Shown here piece by piece: positions 9,819 through 18,914 of a stretch of DNA of 64,000 nt (the first letter of the stretch is position 1; every line of letters begins with the position of its first letter). Position numbers and translations under genes: made by a program. The stretch lies in NCBI GenBank assembly GCA_018335855.1, contig JAGXRM010000053.1:28554-92553 (forward strand), in the 5' to 3' direction. The notes beneath the pieces are model-generated. The model was not told the DNA's origin, made no database searches, and worked only from the letters and a program-made list of their open reading frames with translations. This stretch comes from Clostridiales bacterium (GTDB taxonomy: Bacteria; Bacillota; Dethiobacteria; Dethiobacterales; Dethiobacteraceae).

Positions 9819-11480
9819 ATGTCTCATGATGATATGGATAAGATCCGTCAGGGTAAAAAGGAATGGGAAGAGTGCTCATCGAACGTGAAAGAGCGTCCCA
9901 ACAAGTTTATGACGGTATCTTCCGTACCGATTAAAGCGCTATACACACCTGAGGATACTGAAGGTATCAGCTTTCAGGATGACCTGAACTTCCCGGGCTA
10001 CTACCCGTATACCCGGGGTGTTCAACCTAACATGTACCGCGGACGCCTCTGGACCATGCGACAGTTTGCCGGTTTTGCTACGGCAAAAGAGTCTAATGAA
10101 CGTTATAAGTATTTATTGTCACAGGGGCAAACCGGCCTCTCCGTCGCCTTTGACATGCCGACAATTATGGGCTACGATTCGGACCACCCACGCTCTTTTG
10201 GCGAAGTGGGCCGCGTCGGTGTGGCCATCGATTCCCTGGATGACATGGAAACTCTCTTTAGCGATATTCCGCTGGATCGCATCACCACATCCATGACCAT
10301 TAACGCGCCAGCGGCCGTTTTATGGTGCCTCTATATTGCCACGGCTGAGAAGCAGGGAATATCATCCCACAAACTGGGCGGCACCATCCAGAACGATATT
10401 CTTAAAGAATATATCGCGCAGAAATCATGGATTTTCCCGCCTGAGCCGTCCCTGCGCCTGATTACCGATATTTTCGCATTTTCCAGCCAGCATGTTCCCA
10501 AGTGGAATACAGTCAGTATTTCCGGCTACCATATCCGGGAGGCGGGTTCCACCGCCGTACAGGAACTGGCGTTTACACTGGCGGACGGTTTTGCTTACGT
10601 GGAAGCCGGTATCAAGGCGGGGCTTGACGTAGACTCCTTTGCCCCACGTCTTTCCTTCTTCTTTAACGCCCATATCGACTTCTTTGAAGAAATCGCTAAA
10701 TACCGTGCCGCGAGGCGGATTTGGGCGAAGCGCATGAAAGAAAAATATGGCGCAAAAGACGAGCGTTCGCTGCTCCTGCGCTTCCATACGCAGACCGCGG
10801 GTTGCTCACTGACAGCTCAACAGCCTGAAAACAATATTGTCCGTACAGCCTATGAAGCTCTGGGTGCCGTCCTTGGTGGGACACAGTCGCTGCATACCAA
10901 TTCTATGGATGAAGTGATGGCGCTGCCCACGGAGAAAGCCGTACGTATTGCGTTGAGGACTCAGCAGATTATTGCAGAGGAAACCGGTGTCGCCAACACC
11001 ATCGACCCGTTGGCCGGTTCTTACTTTGTCGAAGCACTCACTAACCAGATGGAACAGGAAACTGAAAAGTATTTTGAGCGCATTGACCATTTTGGCGGAG
11101 TGCTGGCAGCCATTGACGAGGGTTTCTTCCAGCAGGAAATCGCAGACGCCGCTTACCGCTACCAAAGGGAAATTGAAAAGAAAGAACGGATTATTGTAGG
11201 TGTTAACGACTATGTAACCCAGGAAAAACCACCTGTGGATCTGTTAAAGATAGATCCGCAAATTGAAGAGGAGCAGAAGCAGCGTGTACGCAGTGTACGT
11301 GAGAAGCGCGACAATATTGTCTGCACAAACCGCCTGGAAGCGTTGCGTAAAGCAGCTGGAACCACAGAGAACCTGATACCGCTTATTCTCGACGCTGTCA
11401 AGGTGTATGCCACAGAAGGTGAGATTATTCAGGTGCTGCGTGAAGTATTTGGCGAATATAAAGAGAAACCGATATTCTAG
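9819..11480 (+). CDS. icmA: Adenosylcobalamin-dependent acyl-CoA mutase large subunit, isobutyryl-CoA mutase-like
   Basis: A 553-residue TIM-barrel subunit of the methylmalonyl-CoA mutase superfamily without the B12-binding domain, which is encoded by the next gene. It carries the family's [32 protein letters not shown] and [11 protein letters not shown] segments. The residues that set specificity read Phe83 (in TMRQFAGF, Tyr in methylmalonyl-CoA mutase) and Gln201 (in EYIAQKSW, Arg in methylmalonyl-CoA mutase). Phe plus Gln is the isobutyryl-CoA mutase combination. The Asp typical of 2-hydroxyisobutyryl-CoA mutase is Ala110 here. It should interconvert isobutyryl-CoA and butyryl-CoA, feeding the beta-oxidation genes upstream. 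Biochemical specificity is inferred. Confidence 0.88.
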   Translation: MSHDDMDKIRQGKKEWEECSSNVKERPNKFMTVSSVPIKALYTPEDTEGISFQDDLNFPGYYPYTRGVQPNMYRGRLWTMRQFAGFATAKESNERYKYLLSQGQTGLSVAFDMPTIMGYDSDHPRSFGEVGRVGVAIDSLDDMETLFSDIPLDRITTSMTINAPAAVLWCLYIATAEKQGISSHKLGGTIQNDILKEYIAQKSWIFPPEPSLRLITDIFAFSSQHVPKWNTVSISGYHIREAGSTAVQELAFTLADGFAYVEAGIKAGLDVDSFAPRLSFFFNAHIDFFEEIAKYRAARRIWAKRMKEKYGAKDERSLLLRFHTQTAGCSLTAQQPENNIVRTAYEALGAVLGGTQSLHTNSMDEVMALPTEKAVRIALRTQQIIAEETGVANTIDPLAGSYFVEALTNQMEQETEKYFERIDHFGGVLAAIDEGFFQQEIADAAYRYQREIEKKERIIVGVNDYVTQEKPPVDLLKIDPQIEEEQKQRVRSVREKRDNIVCTNRLEALRKAAGTTENLIPLILDAVKVYATEGEIIQVLREVFGEYKEKPIF

Positions 11481-11497
11481 GGAGGAGGATTGTAAGG

Positions 11498-11911
11498 ATG
11501 AACACAGCAAGAAAGATACGCGTCCTTGTGGCCAAACCGGGCCTTGACGGACACGATCGTGGAGCTAAAGTGGTGGCTCGCGCGTTGCGCGATGCCGGTA
11601 TGGAAGTTGTGTATACCGGGCTGCATCAGACACCGGAACAGGTAGTGGAGGCGGCCATTCAGGAAGATGTGGATATGGTTGGTTTAAGTATCCTGTCCGG
11701 TGCCCATCTGACGATATTCCCAAGAATATGTGAACTTCTTAAAGAAAATGGCGCGGAAGACATTATGGTGATGGGCGGGGGGATTATTCCCGATGATGAT
11801 ATGCAGGAGTTGCTTGCAAACGGCCATGCTCAAGCGCTGTTTACCCCTGGCACAGTCACCGCTGACATTATTAACTGGATTCATGAGGCAATGAAAGACA
11901 GATTAAGCTAA
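11498..11911 (+). CDS. icmB: Acyl-CoA mutase small (cobalamin-binding) subunit
   Basis: A 137-residue B12-binding domain protein. The cobalt-ligating His19 is in [14 protein letters not shown], followed by GLSILSGAH and [11 protein letters not shown], the normal landmarks of the mutase small subunit. It lies 17 nt downstream of the large subunit and ends the operon, since a strong terminator hairpin begins 7 nt after its stop. With icmA it makes a two-subunit mutase, as known for isobutyryl-CoA and 2-hydroxyisobutyryl-CoA mutases. Confidence 0.92.
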   Translation: MNTARKIRVLVAKPGLDGHDRGAKVVARALRDAGMEVVYTGLHQTPEQVVEAAIQEDVDMVGLSILSGAHLTIFPRICELLKENGAEDIMVMGGGIIPDDDMQELLANGHAQALFTPGTVTADIINWIHEAMKDRLS

Positions 11912-11917
11912 AAAACT

Positions 11918-11955
11918 GGCGAGCTGGTTATAATACCTTGCTCGCCTTTTACTTT
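11918..11955 (+). terminator. Rho-independent terminator after mutase operon
   Basis: The stem GGCGAGC (11918-11924) pairs with GCTCGCC (11940-11946) and is followed by a T-rich run. It closes the operon that starts at the thiolase. Confidence 0.85.
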
Positions 11956-12042
11956 TTGAAAAAAAGGTTTATTTTTTTTGTTGTTCTATAGTATAGTATA
12001 TGTAAGTTTTACGGATAGGCTTAAGGGAAGGAAGCGGGAGCC

Positions 12043-12378
12043 ATGACAACGAGAGTGAAAGTATATGCGGGTGCATGCGGATTCACTAGCGTAATCAAAG
12101 TTAAACGTATAAGCAAAACAGAAATATCAGTAACAATTATTTCAGCATGTAAAATGCTGCGTAAAATGAACGATGATTTGGAAGTATTGGACTGGCGTCA
12201 TAACGTGTTTACAAAACTACTTGACTCCGTTGTCTACCGCTCAGCAAGTAAGCATCTAATGCATACGGATTGCCCGGTACCCAGTGCAATTATAAAAGCG
12301 ATACAAATTGAACTGGACGGAATGGCTCCTATTGATGTTTCGATGAAATTTGAAAGAGTAAATGATGAAGACATATAG
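12043..12378 (+). CDS. Small conserved Cys-containing protein (DUF6951-like)
   Basis: A 111-residue soluble protein starting TRVKVYAGACGFTS, with three spaced cysteines (in GACGF, SACKM and HTDCPVPSA). I recall short proteins of this pattern next to corrinoid methyltransferase operons in anaerobes, annotated only as a domain of unknown function. It has a good purine-rich ribosome site. It lies 20 nt ahead of a triple-HTH regulator gene and just upstream of the methyltransferase cluster. The cysteines could bind a metal or sense redox state; no function is shown. Confidence 0.65.
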   Translation: MTTRVKVYAGACGFTSVIKVKRISKTEISVTIISACKMLRKMNDDLEVLDWRHNVFTKLLDSVVYRSASKHLMHTDCPVPSAIIKAIQIELDGMAPIDVSMKFERVNDEDI

Positions 12379-12398
12379 TGCAGTGAGGAGGTAGGTAA

Positions 12399-13163
12399 AT
12401 GCTTGCTAACAGGATTCGCACATTTCGTATGGAGCGTGGACTAACACTTGAACAATTGGCAGAAAAAACAGGCCTTTCCGCATCGTATCTAAGTACAATT
12501 GAACGCGGCCTGAAAAAGCCATCCATTTCTGTACTGAAAAGAATAGCTGATTCGCTGCACGTTTCTTCAGCATTGCTTGTACAGGACGAAGATCAGGCTT
12601 TTACAGGAGACAGGTTACGGTTTTTAAGGGAAGGCCGCGGGCTTTCTATTCATGAGTTAGCCGAAATCAGTGAGCTTTCTTCGACGTTGCTGGAAAGTCT
12701 TGAGACCGGTGAAATCCGGCCGGACTTTGAGCAGATCGAGCGTCTGGCGGAAGCTTTAAACTTTACAGTCAGTTTTTTTATGGAAAAAAACAATTATCAA
12801 ACCAATATTGGGCCGCGACTAAGGCAGTTGAGAGAAGCACAGGGCCTTACGGTTGCATCTTTGGCTGATAAAGCCGGTGTATCAAACGGTTTAATCAGCC
12901 AGATGGAGAATAATTATACAATTCCGTCCCTTGACACGCTGGAGCGACTGGCCGACGCCTTGGGTACAACCATACATTATTTTTTGCTCGAACATGAAGA
13001 AATTGAAAACCTGCTAACATCATTGGGCCCTGACCTTATTGAATTGCTGGGCGACCACAAAGTCCAGGCCGTCCTGCGTTCTATCCGTGATTTTAACTCT
13101 GCCGAACTGCGTTATATTTTAAACTATCTTCAGTTCTTTAAAAGGAACAGAAAAATATTATGA
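12399..13163 (+). CDS. Transcriptional regulator with three tandem XRE helix-turn-helix domains
   Basis: A 254-residue protein made of three successive Cro/C1-type HTH domains. The first spans about residues 1-60 (IRTFRMERGLTLEQLAEKTG), the second about 68-125 (LRFLREGRGLSIHELAEISE) and the third about 140-200 (LRQLREAQGLTVASLADKAG). A helical C-terminal tail of about 50 residues follows. Most XRE regulators have one such domain, so three in a row is unusual and implies contact with a long or repeated operator. It lies between the mutase operon and the corrinoid cluster and may control the latter; that target is inference. Confidence 0.88.
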   Translation: MLANRIRTFRMERGLTLEQLAEKTGLSASYLSTIERGLKKPSISVLKRIADSLHVSSALLVQDEDQAFTGDRLRFLREGRGLSIHELAEISELSSTLLESLETGEIRPDFEQIERLAEALNFTVSFFMEKNNYQTNIGPRLRQLREAQGLTVASLADKAGVSNGLISQMENNYTIPSLDTLERLADALGTTIHYFLLEHEEIENLLTSLGPDLIELLGDHKVQAVLRSIRDFNSAELRYILNYLQFFKRNRKIL

Positions 13164-13550
13164 AAATTCACTCTTGTCAGATTGAAAATATTTTGATATA
13201 GTCATACTAAGTATTTTGATTCATATTGTTTAGTAGCAGAGAAGAATTTTTTTTAAGTTTTTATTTTTTCAATATTCAAAAAAAATAACAGAGCTTTCGC
13301 CGTAAATTGACAGAATTCCCAGCAGATCAGGAAATTCAATCAAACCAGAAACATTGTTTAGGGCGTAATTCCCTTGAATTATTTAAACGGCTGGAGGTGA
13401 TTTTTCGTCAAAGATTTTCCGACGCTTGAGGTAATTAGTCATTATATTTGCGGGTATCGTCGGAGAGCAGCTTCATGCTGAATGGCTCGGGACCTGTTTG
13501 GGGAAGCAGATTTATTGTACGGCAAAAATACGTAATGAGGAGGAACAAGA
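13164..13550 (+). promoter_or_regulatory. Leader and control region of the corrinoid/selenoprotein cluster
   Basis: This 387-nt region has no convincing gene. The first half is very AT-rich and suits promoters. The second half can fold: TCCGACG (13418-13424) pairs with CGTCGGA (13458-13464), followed by a small CAGC/GCTG hairpin at 13468-13480 inside a GAGC/GCTC pair. I do not recognise a known riboswitch. No sigma54 promoter like the one before mtaB was found here. Confidence 0.35.
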
Positions 13551-14225
13551 ATGTCGGATGAGCGGGTAAAAGAATTGCTGGAAGAACTGAAAGACGGGGT
13601 TATTAATTATGACGAGGATCGGGTTATAGCTGCGGCCAAGGCAGTTGTCGAAGAGGGATTGGATGCTACCAATGCGGTGTTTCACGGGCTTATTCCGGGC
13701 ATGGAAGAGGTGGGCAGGCTCTATGAAGAACAGGAATATTTTGTGCCTGAACTTTTAATGTGCGCCGACGCGCTTTATGCGGGTTTGGACATCATGAAGC
13801 CGCATATGGAGAAGAAAGATATAGGTATTGCCGGCGTCGTGGTTATGGGTGTTGTCCAGGGTGATGTTCATGATATCGGCAAAAATATTGTTAAAATGAT
13901 GTTTGATGTTGCCGGCTTCCAGGTTTTTGACCTTGGGCGCGACGTGCCGCTTGATAAGTTTGTGGAAGAGCAACTGCGCACCGATTCGGATCTTGTTTGC
14001 CTATCGGCAATGATGACTACGACCATGGTGGGAATGAAGGACATTATCCGCAAGATTAAGGAGAAAAATCCGAAATGTAAAATTATGATCGGCGGCGCAC
14101 CGGTCAGTGAAGAGATTGCGGAGAACTTTGGAGCTGACGGTTACGCCAAAGATGCCAGCAATGCCTTAAAGGATGCAATCAATATGCTGAGCACGCTGAG
14201 GAAACTGCAGGAAGAATCCGCCTAA
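13551..14225 (+). CDS. Methyltransferase cognate corrinoid protein (MttC/MtgC/MtbC type)
   Basis: A 224-residue two-domain corrinoid carrier. A helical cap (about residues 1-90, with FHGLIPGMEEVGRLYEE) is followed by a B12-binding Rossmann-like domain with the cobalt-ligating His107 in GDVHDIGKNIV. The carried methyl group is bound on Co(I). It heads a cluster with an activase, an MtrH-like methyltransferase and UroD-like methyltransferases, so it should be the shared methyl carrier. The donor substrate cannot be read from it. AGGAGG precedes the ATG. Confidence 0.93.
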   Translation: MSDERVKELLEELKDGVINYDEDRVIAAAKAVVEEGLDATNAVFHGLIPGMEEVGRLYEEQEYFVPELLMCADALYAGLDIMKPHMEKKDIGIAGVVVMGVVQGDVHDIGKNIVKMMFDVAGFQVFDLGRDVPLDKFVEEQLRTDSDLVCLSAMMTTTMVGMKDIIRKIKEKNPKCKIMIGGAPVSEEIAENFGADGYAKDASNALKDAINMLSTLRKLQEESA

Positions 14226-14254
14226 TATTTGTAGTTTAAAGGAGGTAGTAGCAG

Positions 14255-16201
14255 TTGGAACATACAGTTATCTTCCAGCCCTCGGGACGGCGTGGTCTTG
14301 TTAAGCATGGTAATTCTCTTCTGGATGCGGCGCGGGAATTAGGTGTTGATATCGAGGCGCCATGCGGTGGAGCAAGAGTCTGCGGAAAATGTAAAATTAA
14401 AATCGAGGAAGGTTTTTTTGAGAAATTTGGTATCGACTCAAAAATGAGCAATCTTTCGCCGGTACTGGAAGAAGAAAAAGATTTTTTTAGCACTGAAGAA
14501 TTAGCGGACAACTATCGCCTGGGCTGCTGCGCTTATGTTCACGGTAATATCCTGGTATTTGTGCCCGAAGAGTCGCGCGGGGCCAAACAGGTAATTCTCG
14601 AAGTCGGGCGGGAGAGAGCTTTTGGTCTGGAGCCTGTGGTAAAGAATTATTATATCGAAATGATACCAGCAACGCTGGATGACCAGTTGGATGACTATGC
14701 CCGTATTAATACGGCGCTTGTGGAGAAGTACAATTTTCCCGGAGATTTGGGAATTGATTATCCTGTACTGTTGGGCTTGCCAGAAGCGGTTCGTGACGGT
14801 GACTGGAAAGTTACTGTATCTGTATGGGATGATAAAGAAATCATTAAAGTTGTCCCGGGACTGGCGGAAGATCCGTGGGGCATTGCCATTGACGTGGGGA
14901 CAACCACCGTTGCAGCTTATCTGTGTAATCTCAGAACAGGGGAATCACCTTTTAAAAGCTCTGTCATGAACCCGCAGATTCGCTACGGCGAGGACGTTTT
15001 ATCCCGGATTACTTACGCAATGATGAACGACGATGGCCTGGAAAAAATGTATACAGCGATTATTGACGGTGTGAACACGCTGGTTCAAAGGCTCACGGAG
15101 ATGGCCGGCATCACTCCCGATGATATTGTCGACATGGTGTTGGTTTTTAACACGGCGATGCACCATATTCTTCTGAATATTGACCCCAAATATGTGGGAA
15201 GGGCACCATTCGCTCCGGCCCTCAGGTCGAGTATGAACTTTAAAGCAAGGGATATCGGCATTAAGATTGCCAAAGGCGCTTACGCTCATACCCTCCCGGT
15301 TGAGGCCGGGTTTGTCGGGCCTGATAACGTGTCCGTATTGATCGCGGAAGAGCCGTACAAGCAGGATAAGATGATGCTGATTATTGATATTGGCACAAAC
15401 GGGGAAATTGATTTTGGTAATAAAGACCACCTGCTTTCCACTTCCTGCGCCACAGGACCGGCGTTGGAGGGAGCACAGATTAAATTTGGCATGCGGGCGG
15501 CTCCTGGTGCCATTGAATGGGTGAAGATAGACCCTGAGACAAAAGAGCCTAGTGTTAAACTGATTTCTCAGGAAGAATGGTTTAAAGAGGGCGATGAACC
15601 CATTGCCAAAGGTGTCTGCGGATCAGGCATTATTGATGCCATCGCAGAGATGTTTAAGTCGGGAATTATTGCCAGCAGTGGACGGTTTAATCAGGATACT
15701 GGCAGCCCGAGGGTAAGAAGAGGCGCGGATAATAAGATGGAATATGTTATGTGCTACGCCAAGGATACTTCAATCGGTAAGGATATCACGATTACGCAGG
15801 GCGATGTCCGTGCCGTGCAGCTGGCCAAGGCCGCGCTCTATGTCGGTGCCAAGTATCTGATGGAAAAACGCGGTGTAGAGAAAGCGGACAGCGTAACGTT
15901 GGCAGGTGCCTTCGGTAGCTTCATTAACAAAGAAAGCGCCATGGTCATCGGTATGTTCCCTGATTGTGACCTCGAAAATGTCCAGGCTGTAGGGAACGCC
16001 GCCGGAGACGGCGCTAAGCTGGCGCTTTTAAGCAAAACGAAGCGGCATGAGGCAGAGGAAGTAGCCAGGTTTGTCCAGTTTGTTGAAACAGCAACAGAGT
16101 CTGATTTCCAGCCGAGATTTGCCGACGCAATGGCCTTCCCGCACAAGACGGATCAATTCCCCCATATCCAGCACATCCTTGATAAAATTCCCAAAGTTTA
16201 A
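14255..16201 (+). CDS. Corrinoid protein reductive activase (RACo, ASKHA ATPase with 2Fe-2S domain)
   Basis: A 648-residue activator that uses ATP to drive reduction of inactive Co(II) corrinoid to Co(I). The N-terminal plant-type [2Fe-2S] ferredoxin domain shows the cysteine pattern APCGGARVCGKCKIK with a later Cys in GCCAYV. A linker is followed by the large ASKHA ATPase part (DUF4445) with AIDVGTTTVAAYL and LIIDIGTNGEIDFG phosphate-binding motifs. The start is TTG at 14255 behind an AAAGGAGG site. It immediately follows the corrinoid protein gene that it should serve. It differs in architecture from the second activase at 33881. Confidence 0.93.
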   Translation: MEHTVIFQPSGRRGLVKHGNSLLDAARELGVDIEAPCGGARVCGKCKIKIEEGFFEKFGIDSKMSNLSPVLEEEKDFFSTEELADNYRLGCCAYVHGNILVFVPEESRGAKQVILEVGRERAFGLEPVVKNYYIEMIPATLDDQLDDYARINTALVEKYNFPGDLGIDYPVLLGLPEAVRDGDWKVTVSVWDDKEIIKVVPGLAEDPWGIAIDVGTTTVAAYLCNLRTGESPFKSSVMNPQIRYGEDVLSRITYAMMNDDGLEKMYTAIIDGVNTLVQRLTEMAGITPDDIVDMVLVFNTAMHHILLNIDPKYVGRAPFAPALRSSMNFKARDIGIKIAKGAYAHTLPVEAGFVGPDNVSVLIAEEPYKQDKMMLIIDIGTNGEIDFGNKDHLLSTSCATGPALEGAQIKFGMRAAPGAIEWVKIDPETKEPSVKLISQEEWFKEGDEPIAKGVCGSGIIDAIAEMFKSGIIASSGRFNQDTGSPRVRRGADNKMEYVMCYAKDTSIGKDITITQGDVRAVQLAKAALYVGAKYLMEKRGVEKADSVTLAGAFGSFINKESAMVIGMFPDCDLENVQAVGNAAGDGAKLALLSKTKRHEAEEVARFVQFVETATESDFQPRFADAMAFPHKTDQFPHIQHILDKIPKV

Positions 16202-16248
16202 CCATAAAGTATACCTCTGACCGTAGAGGTAGGAAAGTAGGCGATACA

Positions 16249-17187
16249 ATGTTTACACTGGAGACAAAACAAAAAGTCTGTCAGATTGGTCCGTGGAAAG
16301 TGGGAGGCCAACCAGGGGACAATCCCCCGCTGTTGATTTCCTCCATGTTCCATAAAGGTGACCGTTTGCTCGAAAGCCGGAAAGAAGGCACGTTTAATAG
16401 AGCCAAAGCCGCCGACTATATTAAGCGGCAGGAAGAACTGTCGGAGCAGACGGGCATTCCCGCCGTCACTGCCATGGTCGCCAATACTGCTAACGAGATG
16501 AAATACTATATTGATTTTTTTACAAGTATCAGTGACAAACCTTTTGCCATAGATATGTGGGTTCAGGAGCCGCGCATAGCGAGCGTCAGGTACGTAGCTG
16601 AACTAGGCTTGATTGACAGGCTTATCTACAACAGCATCACCCCCTGGGATAAGGATATCCCTGCGCAGGTGGACCAACTTAAAGAACTAGGTGTCAAGCA
16701 TGTAGTAGTGCAGGTTTATGACGATGATGATCCATCCCCTCAGGGTAGAGTGAAAAGTTTTGACAAAATGATGGGAACGATCGGGGAAGACACATTTGAA
16801 AGCATCCTCGTCGACACCTCGGTTATGAACCTGCCGGCAACTTCTTTCTCGGCCGTAGCCAACAAGATGATCAAGGAAAAATACGGTCTGCCTGCAGGGT
16901 TGGCAAGTTCGAACGGAACGTTTATGTGGAAAGCCGCCCGGGAAATGTGGGGCAGTGACGGTTTTTCGGCTATGAATACAGCCGCACAGGCCGTTTCCGC
17001 CATGTTTTGGTCCGACTTGCTTTTCTACGGTCCGCAAGTTACGGCCCCTAAGGTTTTTCCCGCAGTAGTCAGCGCCGTACTAATGCTCTCCACTCTTGTC
17101 TACCACGAATCTGGCAGGCTGCCGTCAAATCCCAATCATCCGCTTTATAAGTTCTTTGGAGAATTTGCCGAAAAGCTTAAAAAATAA
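16249..17187 (+). CDS. MtrH-family methyltransferase (methyl-corrinoid to tetrahydrofolate)
   Basis: A 312-residue TIM-barrel protein starting FTLETKQKVCQIGPWKVGGQPG, the typical N-terminus of the MtrH family. In bacteria such proteins (for example MtgA of glycine betaine users) pass the methyl group from the methyl-corrinoid protein to tetrahydrofolate. Its place between the activase and the UroD-like methyltransferase supports this. The methyl group would then enter the Wood-Ljungdahl methyl branch. The two-protein relay is well known; the direction in this organism is inferred. Confidence 0.88.
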   Translation: MFTLETKQKVCQIGPWKVGGQPGDNPPLLISSMFHKGDRLLESRKEGTFNRAKAADYIKRQEELSEQTGIPAVTAMVANTANEMKYYIDFFTSISDKPFAIDMWVQEPRIASVRYVAELGLIDRLIYNSITPWDKDIPAQVDQLKELGVKHVVVQVYDDDDPSPQGRVKSFDKMMGTIGEDTFESILVDTSVMNLPATSFSAVANKMIKEKYGLPAGLASSNGTFMWKAAREMWGSDGFSAMNTAAQAVSAMFWSDLLFYGPQVTAPKVFPAVVSAVLMLSTLVYHESGRLPSNPNHPLYKFFGEFAEKLKK

Positions 17188-17217
17188 ATAAAAAATAATG
17201 AAGGTGGTGGAGACACA

Positions 17218-18267
17218 ATGGCTTTGACACCAAAAGAAAGAGTATTAAATCTGTTCGCCGGTAAAGAGGTCGACCGTGTAGCCTGTTACAGCGGTATGGG
17301 TAACGTAACGGTTGCCGGCCTCAATGAACTGGGCTACAAGTTTCCCAAAGTTCACGGCGATGCCAAAATGATGGCGGATCTTGCAGCCACATCATATAAA
17401 ATGTTTGGCTTTGAATGCGCACTTGTACCGTTTGACCTCTGTGTGGAAGCGGAAGTGCTTGGTTGTGAAATGAATGCATACGAAAACGTTGACCAGTTGC
17501 TTTACCCGACCATTAAGGAAAAGGCGATTCACAATCAGGAAGAAATGGCTACATTTGTTGTTCCTGACAACATAGCCAATGCCGGCAGAGTGCCGGTGGT
17601 ATCCGAGGCAATCCGCCTTTTAAGGAAAGACATCGGTGATGATGTGGCAATCGGCACATACCTGGTAGCGCCGTTTACCCTTGCCGGCCAGCTTATGGAT
17701 TTAAACGATCTCTTTAAACTGTCATTCAAGAAACCTGATCTGGTTAACCAGATGTTAGACAGATTGGCTGACGTACTGATTAAAATTGCGGCAATTTACC
17801 GTGAGGCCGGTGTTGACTATATCTGTGTCCGCGAAATGGGTGCTACGACTGATATACTCAGCCCGCGCAGTTTTAAAGCGATTATTCAGCCTCATCTGAA
17901 AAAAATACATGCTGCTCTTGACTTCCCCAACGTTCTGCACATCTGCGGCAGCACTAATTTTGTTATCCCGCAGATGAATGACTGCGGCGCGGACGCCATC
18001 AGTATAGAAACTAAAAATGATATGGTTAAAACCAGAGAAGACATTGGCCTGGAACCACTCGTCTTCGGTAATATTGATGCCTATAGCGTTTTATGCCTGC
18101 AAGGTGTTGATGATGTTGAAAAAGCGGTTATCAGCGCTCTGGAGCTTGGCGTGGACGCTATCTGGCCCGGTTGCGATATCTGGCCGGAAGCCAAGCCGGA
18201 AAATGTAAAAGCGATGGTTGATGCGACAAAAAAATATGGCGCGGAAAAATGGGCCCGTAAAAAGTAA
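17218..18267 (+). CDS. UroD/MtaA/CmuA-family corrinoid methyltransferase (all-Cys form)
   Basis: A 349-residue uroporphyrinogen-decarboxylase-fold methyltransferase. The zinc ligands of MtaA-type enzymes are all present: His241 and Cys243 in LHICGS, and Cys319 in WPGCDIWPE. Such enzymes activate a thiol or transfer methyl groups to and from corrinoid proteins. No MtaB, MttB or MtmB partner lies in this cluster, so this protein may itself recognise the methyl donor, as CmuA does for chloromethane. The gene lies 30 nt after the MtrH-like gene. It contrasts with the selenocysteine-containing relative at 20403. Its substrate is unknown. Confidence 0.9.
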   Translation: MALTPKERVLNLFAGKEVDRVACYSGMGNVTVAGLNELGYKFPKVHGDAKMMADLAATSYKMFGFECALVPFDLCVEAEVLGCEMNAYENVDQLLYPTIKEKAIHNQEEMATFVVPDNIANAGRVPVVSEAIRLLRKDIGDDVAIGTYLVAPFTLAGQLMDLNDLFKLSFKKPDLVNQMLDRLADVLIKIAAIYREAGVDYICVREMGATTDILSPRSFKAIIQPHLKKIHAALDFPNVLHICGSTNFVIPQMNDCGADAISIETKNDMVKTREDIGLEPLVFGNIDAYSVLCLQGVDDVEKAVISALELGVDAIWPGCDIWPEAKPENVKAMVDATKKYGAEKWARKK

Positions 18268-18275
18268 AGCTACAG

Positions 18276-18308
18276 CTTAATCCTTCCCCAAAACCGGGAA
18301 GGATTAAG
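18276..18308 (+). terminator. Strong intra-cluster hairpin, possible attenuator or processing site
   Basis: CTTAATCCTTCCC (18276-18288) pairs perfectly with GGGAAGGATTAAG (18296-18308), a 13-bp stem with a 7-nt loop. No clear T-run follows, so it may partly terminate or stabilise the upstream mRNA and lower expression of the following DGC, lipoyl and selenoprotein genes. Confidence 0.6.
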
Positions 18309-18362
18309 TCGATATTTGTCAGAATATTTTTAAAAATTAATTAACCGGGGGAGTGGTTTAGC

Positions 18363-18914
18363 ATGGTTGAAAGAGTATGCATTTTTCCCTGCGGCGGAAT
18401 TAAATTTACAGAGTCTACTGTGGCACGCATTGCCGCCTATATTGTCAATGAAGACCTTTTGCCGAGAAAAACAATGATTCTCTGTGTGCCTGCTTTCCTG
18501 CGCGGAGTGGAAGAAGACCTGGTGATGGTAGAAGATTACCCGACCATTGTCATTGACTGCCATGAGGAAAGTTGCGGCACAAACCTGCTTTACCTTGCCG
18601 GGGTCACCCCTGCGGCAAGGGTTTTTATTCCTGATATCGCAGCCGAAACCGGCCTCTCTTATGGAAATGCACGACGGGAATTGGAATCGGAAGCCAATGA
18701 TTTGGCTCGGGCTGTGGCCGATGCTGCCGTACTGGCGGCTACAGCTATGCTGGAATCACCGGAATATATCTTTCCGAAGCAGAAGGTAAAAACACAGGCT
18801 TGCCTTGCCCAGGGTAAAATACCGGTAAATCCGTTCCACTATGAACGGGTTGCAGGTGGAATCTACAAGCCGAAGGATATGCCGGATTTCTTTGCAAAGG
18901 AGAGTGTATCCTAA
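18363..18914 (+). CDS. DGC-domain putative zinc-binding protein, copy 1
   Basis: A 183-residue protein of the DGC-domain family (named for an Asp-Gly-Cys motif). It has an N-terminal FPCGGIKF segment and a variant central motif, IDCHEESCGTNLL, where the family usually reads DGCxxxCG. Several other cysteines are present. The family is annotated as putatively metal-binding, with no defined reaction. It overlaps the second copy by one base (TAATG), so the two are made together. Being paired in a corrinoid and lipoyl cluster suggests a metal or sulfur handling role, which is inference. Confidence 0.75.
   Translation: MVERVCIFPCGGIKFTESTVARIAAYIVNEDLLPRKTMILCVPAFLRGVEEDLVMVEDYPTIVIDCHEESCGTNLLYLAGVTPAARVFIPDIAAETGLSYGNARRELESEANDLARAVADAAVLAATAMLESPEYIFPKQKVKTQACLAQGKIPVNPFHYERVAGGIYKPKDMPDFFAKESVS

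Noticed and set aside
9819..11911. Methylmalonyl-CoA mutase for propionate metabolism
   Set aside because: The substrate-specificity Tyr and Arg are Phe83 and Gln201, which fit isobutyryl-CoA mutase; no epimerase or decarboxylase gene is nearby.
13468..13510. Known riboswitch (glycine, cobalamin or tetrahydrofolate type)
   Set aside because: Local hairpins are present, but I could not match the conserved core sequences of any of these classes.
17218..18267. True uroporphyrinogen decarboxylase (haem synthesis)
   Set aside because: The His-x-Cys and Cys zinc motifs and the corrinoid gene context mark it as an MtaA/CmuA-type methyltransferase; the same holds for 20403 and 35527.
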